Below are positions 1 through 5,331 of a stretch of 5,815 bases of DNA, one piece after another. Positions within the stretch are counted from its first letter, which is position 1, and every line of letters starts with the position of its first letter. The stretch is from NCBI GenBank assembly GCA_002383615.1, contig DFYN01000159.1, positions 8,075 to 13,889 on the forward strand, in the 5' to 3' direction. The notes below the pieces were generated by a model, which worked only from the letters and a program-made list of their open reading frames with translations, did not search any database and was not told where the DNA came from. This stretch comes from Anaerolineaceae bacterium UBA4081. Its GTDB lineage: Bacteria; Chloroflexota; Anaerolineae; Anaerolineales; Anaerolineaceae. The translations under genes and the position numbers were made by a program.

Positions 1-28
1 CTGTTCCTACGGAACGCATGCCAAATTA

Positions 29-214
29 TCAGGTAAAACAACCACCTGCTGTCCAACCACAGATAGGACAAACCAGGTTCAGCATGCCGTTATAATCCAG
101 ATGACCATCCTTGCAATTTGGGCACAAAGCACCCACTGTAATTTTTAAATGTTCCAAGTCTTCAGGATTATCCGAACCTTCTAATTCTTCGCCTGATTTC
201 TTTGGCATGATCAT
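29..214 (-). CDS. Small zinc-ribbon protein, function unknown
   Basis: A 61-residue cytosolic protein with no signal peptide or membrane segment. The first 24 or so residues are polar and acidic. The rest is a zinc ribbon with two CPxC knuckles, C31-P-N-C34 and C49-P-I-C52, spaced as expected for one four-cysteine zinc site. A further cysteine, C59, lies near the C-terminus. This fold is common in RNA polymerase subunits, transcription factors and ribosome-linked proteins, so it shows metal binding but not function. The gene starts 24 bases after the anti-sigma gene and is probably the last gene of that operon that the window shows. Two in-frame ATGs compete (212-214 and 206-208) and neither has a clear Shine-Dalgarno sequence. 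I kept the longer form; the shorter one (59 residues) is equally possible. The link with the sigma/anti-sigma pair is inferred only from position. Confidence 0.72.
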   Translation of the reverse strand: MIMPKKSGEELEGSDNPEDLEHLKITVGALCPNCKDGHLDYNGMLNLVCPICGWTAGGCFT

Positions 215-238
215 TTGGATGCACTATTTTCAATAAAG

Positions 239-505
239 TTACGGTGTAATGTCATGACCGCTATCCGGTATTTGAAGTGCTTTAAATAACCGTGACCGAA
301 TGGGTTCGGGAAGTTCAATGTGTTCAGACGAGGTTTCGTGCACCAGTTCAATCGTTTTGCGAAATGTATTGTAGACAATCTGACAATTATCGCACGACCT
401 GATATGCTCCTCCAACTGCTTGCACAAATCTTCGGGGAGATCGCCTTCCACATAATCAGAAAGCAAATGGAGTAAATCATGACAGGTTAATTGCTTTTCA
501 TTCAT
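239..505 (-). CDS. Zinc-binding anti-sigma factor (ZAS/RsrA-like, soluble)
   Basis: An 88-residue protein that should bind and hold inactive the ECF sigma factor encoded just upstream. The zinc-anti-sigma signature H34-x3-C38-x2-C41 is present. C8 lies 26 residues before H34, the spacing I recall for the zinc-ligand cysteine and histidine of Streptomyces RsrA. C28 also matches an RsrA cysteine position. There is no transmembrane segment, so it is a cytosolic anti-sigma factor rather than an RseA-like membrane one. The C-terminal half (about residues 45-88) is polar and lacks the paired cysteines found near the RsrA C-terminus. Its ATG lies inside the end of the sigma gene (8-base overlap, ATGAATGA), preceded by the purine-rich stretch GAGACGAGAAA, which indicates translational coupling and balanced amounts of the two proteins. 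Anti-sigma identity is well supported; redox sensing is a hypothesis. Confidence 0.88.
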   Translation of the reverse strand: MNEKQLTCHDLLHLLSDYVEGDLPEDLCKQLEEHIRSCDNCQIVYNTFRKTIELVHETSSEHIELPEPIRSRLFKALQIPDSGHDITP

Positions 506-1109
506 TTTCTCGTCTCATTGCCATTCTTTCACTGTAATAACCACTCAGTAATTCACGCAAGCGCAACCTGGCTCGCAGCAACCGTGTTTTGACGTTTTGC
601 TCACTCAAGTTAAGCACTTGGGCTGTCTCACGGATGGATAAACCTTCCACATCCCTCAGCAAGAACACCAAGCGAAGCGATTCTGGAAGTTGACCGATGG
701 CTGCATCAATTTGCTGCCGAGCCTCTGATGACATCAATTCACTTTCCGGCAGGCAACACCAGTCTACAATCTGAATTGGCTCCGCTTCACCTTCCTCATC
801 CTGACCGCCTTGCTCTAAAGAAATCACCTCAGGATGTTTTTTACGAAGCATCATCAGTGCTTCATTAGAAGCGATTCGATACAGCCATGTAGAAAGTGAC
901 GAACGACCCTCAAATTCAGGTAAGGCGCGCATAGCTTTGATAAAGGTCTCCTGCAGGGCATCCTCTGCCGCCGATGGATCACGCAACATACTCAACAACA
1001 GGCGGTAAATCAGCGGGGAGTACTGGTCTATCAAACGACCCAACTCCTGCCGATCACCCGAACGAAGGGCATCCAGAGACAAAACTGGTGTATTCTGAGG
1101 TGTTTCCAT
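498..1109 (-). CDS. ECF-family RNA polymerase sigma factor (sigma-70 group 4)
   Basis: A 203-residue sigma factor with the two ECF domains. Region 2 spans about residues 25-93 and has typical motifs: AAEDALQETFIKA at 47-59 and the S-T-W-L-Y-R-I-A-N type core at 73-82. Region 4 spans about 130-188, with the AIGQLPES start at 137-144 and a helix-turn-helix at about 157-184 (LSIRETAQVLNLSEQNVKTR). The linker (about 99-127) is acidic and carries an unusual adjacent cysteine pair, C118-C119. Length is normal for the family. The frame is closed by a TGA five codons upstream, so ATG 1109 is the first possible ATG. No clear Shine-Dalgarno sequence precedes it, and a possible sigma-E-like promoter sits in the 35-base gap after tsaD. 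The next gene overlaps by 8 bases and encodes its likely anti-sigma factor. The regulon cannot be read from this window. Confidence 0.95.
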   Translation of the reverse strand: METPQNTPVLSLDALRSGDRQELGRLIDQYSPLIYRLLLSMLRDPSAAEDALQETFIKAMRALPEFEGRSSLSTWLYRIASNEALMMLRKKHPEVISLEQGGQDEEGEAEPIQIVDWCCLPESELMSSEARQQIDAAIGQLPESLRLVFLLRDVEGLSIRETAQVLNLSEQNVKTRLLRARLRLRELLSGYYSERMAMRRENE

Positions 1110-1113
1110 TAAT

Positions 1114-1141
1114 TCAGATGCTCAGGAACTGAAAAAGTTGC
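1114..1141 (-). promoter_or_regulatory. Possible ECF (sigma-E-like) autoregulatory promoter
   Basis: On the minus strand GCAACTT (1141-1135) is followed after exactly 16 bases by TCTGA (1118-1114). This resembles the GGAACTT-N16-TCTGA type recognised by sigma-E-like ECF factors, which often activate their own genes. It fills the gap between tsaD and the sigma gene. The weak point is that only four bases separate TCTGA from the ATG at 1109. Transcription would start at or just inside the start codon, giving a leaderless message or one lacking that ATG. It may be a chance match. Confidence 0.28.
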
Positions 1142-1144
1142 ATG

Positions 1145-2191
1145 TCAGGATAACGGCCAGGTGGGTAAAACATCCATATCCAGGCTGTCCCTTTGACCAA
1201 GGACAAAGCGATAGTAGCCAGCGGTAGCAATCATAGCCGCATTATCCGTAGTCAGGGAAAACGGTGGTATCGACACAGGAATTTGTTGTTGGGCGAGGAA
1301 AGCGGTTCGCAAGGCGCGGTTCGCAGAAACCCCGCCCGCCACCAGGATAGACTTGCACCCGTGGGCTTCGGCTGCTTTTAAGGTCTTGGTCAAAAGCACA
1401 TCCACAACAGCCGCCTGAAAGCTGGCTGCCATATCTTCAACAGGCAAACGTTTACCTTCTTCTTCATATTTTTGAATGAGTCTCAAAACTGAAGTTTTGA
1501 GTCCGCTAAATGAGAAGTTCCAGGTGCCGTCCAACCTGGCACGGGGAAAGTTGAATGCATGCGGGTTGCCCTGTTCAGCAGCCATTTGGATTGAAGGTCC
1601 TCCGGGATAAGGCAAACCCAATAAACGAGCCACTTTATCAAATGCCTCTCCAGCGGCATCATCCAACGTAGCACCCAATCGTTGATATTTCAGGTGATCC
1701 GTCACCAGATTAAGTTCTGTGTGCCCGCCAGAAACCAGCAGCGCCATGAGCGGAAACTCCGGAGGGAGCGGTGGGTTGGGAACATCTGCGCCATGTGCCC
1801 AGGCGCTGTAAATGTGCCCTTCCAAATGGTTGACGCCAATTAATGGTAATCCGGTTGCCAGCACCAACCCTTTAGCCGCGTTGACGCCAACGACTAATGA
1901 GCCTGCCAACCCGGGACCTCGCGTGACAGCGATGGCATCCAAATCCGGCAGGCTGAGGTGCGCCTGTTGCAGCGCCTGCTCAATCACCCCATAAATCGTA
2001 AGAACATGCTGGCGGGAGGCAATTTCAGGGAAGACCCCACCATACTTCACATGGATATCTACCTGTGATGCCACCACACTGGAGAGAATCATGCGACCAT
2101 TCTCAATGACCGCCGCGGCGGTCTCATCGCATGACGACTCGATGCCCAGGATGCGCGCAGGTGGAAATGTATGGTTGTAGGGGTCGGTCAT
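1145..2191 (-). CDS. tsaD: tRNA N6-adenosine threonylcarbamoyltransferase TsaD (Gcp/YgjD/Kae1 family)
   Basis: TsaD transfers the threonylcarbamoyl group from threonylcarbamoyl-AMP (made by TsaC) to A37 of ANN-decoding tRNAs, working in the cytosol with TsaB and TsaE. At 348 residues it is full length. The ASKHA-fold landmarks are all visible: GIESSCDET at 16-24, the metal-binding H122-x3-H126 in NHLEGH, SGGHTEL at 154-160, the nucleotide-site segment DDAAGEAFDK at 177-186, FSFSGLKTS at 226-234, AGGVSANRALR at 285-295, and TDNAAMIA at 315-322 with the metal ligand D316. The start is supported by GGCAGG six bases upstream, right after the TAA of the M24 gene 12 bases away, so the two genes are probably co-transcribed. 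About ten extra residues precede the usual ILGIESS start, which is unremarkable. tsaB, tsaC and tsaE are not in the window. Confidence 0.98.
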   Translation of the reverse strand: MTDPYNHTFPPARILGIESSCDETAAAVIENGRMILSSVVASQVDIHVKYGGVFPEIASRQHVLTIYGVIEQALQQAHLSLPDLDAIAVTRGPGLAGSLVVGVNAAKGLVLATGLPLIGVNHLEGHIYSAWAHGADVPNPPLPPEFPLMALLVSGGHTELNLVTDHLKYQRLGATLDDAAGEAFDKVARLLGLPYPGGPSIQMAAEQGNPHAFNFPRARLDGTWNFSFSGLKTSVLRLIQKYEEEGKRLPVEDMAASFQAAVVDVLLTKTLKAAEAHGCKSILVAGGVSANRALRTAFLAQQQIPVSIPPFSLTTDNAAMIATAGYYRFVLGQRDSLDMDVLPTWPLS

Positions 2192-2203
2192 GGACAGCCT
2201 GCC

Positions 2204-3439
2204 TTATGATTTGACTGGTAAAACCAGGTCAAGGGAATAGGGCGCCAGGATTTCAAACTTGCCATCCGGGCGGGTGTAAAAAGTATCTTCCAGGCGAACG
2301 CCCATACCGCGCGAAGGATAATACAAGCCCGGCTCAATGGTAAACACCGTTCCTGGTATCAGGCTGTCCGTACCCGCCGCGGAAGCGCCACTGAATGGCT
2401 TTTCGTGGATGTTGATACCTACGCCATGACCTATAGAGTGGATGTAACCCTCTTCGACCTCAGGGTGCGTTGCGATGGTAGGATGTCCCATGGCTTCAAA
2501 CAATTCACAGGTGCGTACCTGATACCGTTTAAATGGTGCGCCTACTTCCAATTCTCGCAGCAGCGTTTTGAATACTGTTAAAACATCTTCGTAGAGGCGA
2601 AGCACCGCATCCGGCGCATAACCCAGACACCAGGTGCGGGTAAAGTCATAGAAGTAGCCGCCGCCAGCTTCACACGGAAAGATATCGTAAACGATCGGTT
2701 TACCCAGCTCTATCAAATCACTATCGGAGCCAATGGAGTGTGGAATGCCTGCGTCCCGTCCAATAGCGAAAATGGTCGCTTCCGGGTTTTCTGCGCCCAA
2801 CTCTGCCAGCCACAAGTTTATCTTGCCCCGCACCTCACCAATCGTCAAAGGTAAGCCATCCTGGTGGGTCATCACGCCATTAACGGGTTTACCGGTTGTC
2901 AGGTATTCAGCCGTCCTCGCCACAACTTCTGTCGTGATTTTACCCATGTGGCGAATGCGCGCTACTTCCTCAACATCCTTGGTCATCTGCGCCTGCATCA
3001 ACAATTCATCCTTCGTAAAACCAACCAGCTCAAGACCTGGCATCAGGTTCTCAAGGTACTTGAAAATGCTGATGGCTGCACCTACCTCACTTAGCCCGTA
3101 AACTGCAATACGACCTGCAGAAATGCCAGCTTCAGCAAACATCTTCTGATAACGCAATGCCATTGCCAGGTTCAGGTCACCATCGGCAGCTGCAAACAAT
3201 TCTGCCCAGGGATATTTGTTGTAGGACACACATTGCAAGCCGCTTTTTGCGGCTTCTTCGCGCTCCATCACACCATGAAACAATATAGCAGGTGCGCCGC
3301 GCTTTTTGATCAAGTCGCCGGCAGTTACATGCGCCACGCCTATCATATATACCATGGCAGGGTTATGCATGGCTGGTCCGGTAACCAACAAACCATCAAT
3401 ATCAGCCGATTGCATTAATGTATCCAGTTCGTGTTTCAT
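2204..3439 (-). CDS. M24-family metallopeptidase, Xaa-Pro aminopeptidase/dipeptidase type
   Basis: A pita-bread-fold peptidase expected to remove residues next to proline from peptides in the cytosol. From the ATG at 3439 it is 411 residues. Residues 1 to about 150 form the creatinase-like N-terminal domain and about 155-400 the catalytic domain. All five expected dimetal ligands are visible: D252 (IVYD), D265 (FYDFTRT), H338 (SIGHGVG), E369 (FTIEPG) and E384 (GVRLEDT). H234 in IPHS and H345 in NIHEKP match conserved catalytic or substrate-binding histidines. The active site therefore looks intact. Xaa-Pro aminopeptidase (PepP) cannot be separated from prolidase (PepQ) by eye. The open frame also allows GTG at 3445, but GAGG lies five bases before the ATG at 3439, overlapping the selA stop, so ATG is preferred. 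It sits 7 bases after selA and 12 bases before tsaD, within one operon. Confidence 0.93.
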   Translation of the reverse strand: MKHELDTLMQSADIDGLLVTGPAMHNPAMVYMIGVAHVTAGDLIKKRGAPAILFHGVMEREEAAKSGLQCVSYNKYPWAELFAAADGDLNLAMALRYQKMFAEAGISAGRIAVYGLSEVGAAISIFKYLENLMPGLELVGFTKDELLMQAQMTKDVEEVARIRHMGKITTEVVARTAEYLTTGKPVNGVMTHQDGLPLTIGEVRGKINLWLAELGAENPEATIFAIGRDAGIPHSIGSDSDLIELGKPIVYDIFPCEAGGGYFYDFTRTWCLGYAPDAVLRLYEDVLTVFKTLLRELEVGAPFKRYQVRTCELFEAMGHPTIATHPEVEEGYIHSIGHGVGINIHEKPFSGASAAGTDSLIPGTVFTIEPGLYYPSRGMGVRLEDTFYTRPDGKFEILAPYSLDLVLPVKS

Positions 3440-3442
3440 CAG

Positions 3443-3448
3443 CACCTC
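3443..3448 (-). promoter_or_regulatory. Ribosome binding site of the M24 peptidase, overlapping the selA stop
   Basis: GAGGTG reads on the minus strand just before the ATG at 3439, with five bases between GAGG and the ATG. Its first bases belong to the TGA stop of selA, so ribosomes finishing selA are placed to restart on the peptidase. It decides the ATG against the GTG at 3445, which would have no room for a binding site. Confidence 0.7.
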
Positions 3449-4802
3449 AAGATTTTTGGGTTAAGAGAACCTTTAGTATATTCAGTAAGGGTGTTTCTTC
3501 ATCATCCAGCACCGTGCGCGGGTCCAGCACAACTGCATCATCCTCTATACGCGCAATCACAGGGGTTGACGCCTGTCTCAATTTCGTCAGGAATGCGTTG
3601 GGACGCGGCACAGGTAAACGAAGCAACCAGGTGGGCAGCGTCTCCTCAGGAAGGCTGCCGCCGCCAACGGTGGAGCGCCCCTCAATCACATCTCCATAAC
3701 CCAGAGTGTCAGCCCAGGAGATTGCCCTCGCATTTAATACTTCCGGCTGTCGGGCAATCATCTGCCAAACAGGAATGTCCTGTACTGCGCGGTCTTCCAA
3801 ATATGCCAGCAGGGTTTCTGCAAGCGCTGCCAATGCTAATTTATCTGCCCGAACCGCACGTGCCAGCGGATGCTTTTTGATTTTTGCCAGCAATTTCGCC
3901 TTTCCCAGGATGATTCCCGCTTGCGGACCGCCCAGCAATTTATCACCTGAAAAACACACCACATCCGCTCCTGCTGCAAGTGATTCCTGTGCTGTCGGCT
4001 CATGTGCAAGCCCAAACTGGGCTGTGTCTAACAGCGCGCCTGAGCCTAAATCATCCATCACTGACACACCTGCAGTGTGTGCCGTCGATACCATTTCAGC
4101 CAGGGTGGGTTCACTGGTAAATCCAATCAGACGAAAATTGGAAGAATGCGCCCGCAAGACCAACCCAACCGGCTCAGTCAATGCCTGTTCGTAGTCACGC
4201 AAGTGGACACGGTTGGTGGTACCGATTTCAACCAATTTAGCGCCAGATTGCGCCATCACATCCGGAACGCGAAAACCACCTCCAATTTCAACCAGTTGGG
4301 TGCGGGAAATAATAACCCGTTTCCGATTTGCAAGGGCAGATAGGGTCAGCAGGACTGCAGCGGCATTGTTGTTAACCACCAGGGCAGCCTCGGCGCCAGT
4401 CAATCGCATGAGCAATTGTTCAGCGTGAACCGCCCGTGAACCGCGTTTACCGCTGGCGAGGTCGTATTCCAGAGTGCAATAACCGCTCGAACGGGCAACT
4501 GCCTGTTGGGCAGCCAATGAAAGCGGTGCACGACCCAGGTTAGTGTGCAATATCACACCTGTTGCATTAATGACTGGAATCAGGGTAGGCATAGTCCATT
4601 CAATCAAAAGTCGACTCACCCGTGCCATCAATTGATCTGATTCTGGAATTTCGCTTCCCTTCATAGCCTGGGTGCGGGCAGCATCCAGTACTGACCGGAT
4701 CGCCTCTAAAACCAGAGGGCGCCCATAGCGCACTACCAGATCCGCCGCGACAGTCGTCGATAGCAAAACATCCACTGCCGGCAGATGGCGTAAATTACTC
4801 AT
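3447..4802 (-). CDS. selA: L-seryl-tRNA(Sec) selenium transferase (selenocysteine synthase)
   Basis: SelA is the PLP enzyme that converts serine charged on tRNA-Sec into selenocysteine using selenophosphate; the bacterial enzyme is a decamer in the cytosol. From the chosen ATG it is 451 residues, close to the E. coli enzyme. Visible landmarks are LPAVD at 7-11, VINATGVILHTNLGRAPL at 77-94, LEYDL at 111-115, VNNNAAAVLL at 143-152, ELVEIGGGFR-like QLVEIGGGFR at 169-178, EIGTTNR at 192-198, HSSNFRLIGF at 219-228, DDLGSG at 250-255, and FSGDKLLGGPQAGII at 284-298 with the PLP lysine K288. It looks complete and active. A longer frame begins at 4838, but ATG 4802 overlaps the upstream stop in ATGAGTAA and puts LPAVD near the N-terminus as in E. 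coli, so I prefer it. It implies that the host makes selenoproteins. selB, selC and selD are not in this window. Confidence 0.95.
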   Translation of the reverse strand: MSNLRHLPAVDVLLSTTVAADLVVRYGRPLVLEAIRSVLDAARTQAMKGSEIPESDQLMARVSRLLIEWTMPTLIPVINATGVILHTNLGRAPLSLAAQQAVARSSGYCTLEYDLASGKRGSRAVHAEQLLMRLTGAEAALVVNNNAAAVLLTLSALANRKRVIISRTQLVEIGGGFRVPDVMAQSGAKLVEIGTTNRVHLRDYEQALTEPVGLVLRAHSSNFRLIGFTSEPTLAEMVSTAHTAGVSVMDDLGSGALLDTAQFGLAHEPTAQESLAAGADVVCFSGDKLLGGPQAGIILGKAKLLAKIKKHPLARAVRADKLALAALAETLLAYLEDRAVQDIPVWQMIARQPEVLNARAISWADTLGYGDVIEGRSTVGGGSLPEETLPTWLLRLPVPRPNAFLTKLRQASTPVIARIEDDAVVLDPRTVLDDEETPLLNILKVLLTQKS

Positions 4803-5259
4803 CTGAGTCAATGTGGGAATGGAAACGGGCGGTTTCATTCATGCGCAGCAGCAATTCAATCACTGCAAAACCCGCACCAATCAGGACAGCCATCGCAAAG
4901 GTAAGCACCCTGCCCAACTGCAGCCAGATCAACAGCGCAAAAAAGATGCCAAACCAGACTGCCTGGCGCGTAATAATAGCGCCATCAACCGGTGGTTTGG
5001 ATGGGAATCGGCTGTTGAGGTAATGCACAAAAGGCAGGGCAGTGCCGGAGCCCGCCAACACAGCAAAGAAGATGAATAACCATCGCGGACCCAGGGTGGG
5101 TTGGGTCAGCAACACAAGGCTAGCCAGTCCAAACCATCCTATGATCGCCAATACGGCGCCGGCAACAAAGAAAGGAAGGAAGGAAGTATGTTGGGTTTTC
5201 ACAAAGGTAATTATATCCCAAGAGAAACAAGGATACTGACAGATAAGCGATTTAACCAT
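4795..5259 (-). CDS. Small multi-pass membrane protein, function unknown
   Basis: I do not recognise a family. From ATG 5259 it is 154 residues with about four hydrophobic segments, near 28-51, 60-80, 100-117 and 119-138. Polar loops separate the first three; the last two are nearly contiguous. The C-terminal tail is short, hydrophilic and histidine/acid-rich (FHSHIDSDE). It is the first gene of the minus-strand run and overlaps selA by 8 bases (ATGAGTAA), so translation of selA may depend on it. The start is uncertain. ATG 5259 has GAGGTGG eight bases upstream. ATG 5295 would give 166 residues, but its codons would cover the intergenic promoter. GTG 5202 would begin just before the first membrane segment, and a TATAAT on the minus strand (5215-5210) sits seven bases before it. 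A role in selenium handling would be only a guess from position. Confidence 0.68.
   Translation of the reverse strand: MVKSLICQYPCFSWDIITFVKTQHTSFLPFFVAGAVLAIIGWFGLASLVLLTQPTLGPRWLFIFFAVLAGSGTALPFVHYLNSRFPSKPPVDGAIITRQAVWFGIFFALLIWLQLGRVLTFAMAVLIGAGFAVIELLLRMNETARFHSHIDSDE
5172..5186. repeat. Short AAGG tetranucleotide tandem repeat
   Basis: The plus strand reads AAGG three times followed by AAG, 3.75 copies with no mismatch, and the preceding bases are also purine-rich. It lies in the coding region before the first membrane segment of the membrane protein, where it encodes part of TSFLPFF on the minus strand. Four-base units shift the frame if the copy number changes, but this tract is shorter than those known to vary often. 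Confidence 0.4.
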
Positions 5260-5262
5260 CGG

Positions 5263-5291
5263 TTGCCCCACCTCACTCAATGGTCTATAAT
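5263..5291 (+). promoter_or_regulatory. Sigma-70-type promoter of the HerA-like gene
   Basis: TTGCCC (5263-5268) and TATAAT (5286-5291) are separated by 17 bases, the ideal spacing, with a perfect -10 box and four of six matches in the -35 box. Transcription would start near 5298, leaving a leader of about 34 bases before the ATG at 5332. The same -10 bases read TATTAT on the minus strand (5292-5287), which could serve the divergent membrane-protein/selA operon, although I see no good minus-strand -35 box. Confidence 0.68.
5268..5274 (-). promoter_or_regulatory. Probable ribosome binding site of the membrane-protein gene
   Basis: GAGGTGG on the minus strand ends eight bases before ATG 5259. 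It is the best Shine-Dalgarno match near the 5' end of this gene and is the main reason for choosing that start. It overlaps the plus-strand -35 box, which is normal in a tight divergent gap. Confidence 0.5.
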
Positions 5292-5319
5292 ACAAACATC
5301 GGACAAAAAATGAATTCCC

Positions 5320-5325
5320 AGGCGG
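5320..5325 (+). promoter_or_regulatory. Ribosome binding site of the HerA-like gene
   Basis: AGGCGG matches AGGAGG at five of six positions and lies six bases before the ATG at 5332. It supports that start over the ATG at 5310, which is in another frame and soon meets a stop. Confidence 0.65.
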
Positions 5326-5331
5326 TAACCC

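Noticed and set aside
3..15. Inverted repeat GTTCC-TAC-GGAAC downstream of the zinc-ribbon gene, a possible terminator.
   Set aside because: The stem is only five base pairs with a three-base loop, and no T-tract can be seen because the window ends. Not enough to call a terminator.
211..480. Minus-strand open frame of 89 residues overlapping the anti-sigma gene.
   Set aside because: It is the same strand in a different frame from the clear zinc-anti-sigma protein and has no motif of its own.
1110..1144. Terminator or small RNA between tsaD and the sigma gene.
   Set aside because: Only four-base dyads (such as AACT/AGTT and TCAG/CTGA) are present and the gap is 35 bases, too short and weak for either call.
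2733..3101. Plus-strand open frame of 122 residues.
   Set aside because: It lies opposite the catalytic region of the M24 peptidase, whose metal ligands are all present. No independent evidence supports it.
4064..4080. Inverted repeat ACACAC-CTGCA-GTGTGT.
   Set aside because: It lies well inside the selA coding region, where the codons are those of a conserved protein. A six-base arm is likely chance.
3431..4194. Plus-strand open frames of 149 and 162 residues opposite selA.
   Set aside because: They are antisense shadows of a strongly conserved gene, with no ribosome binding site or known motif.
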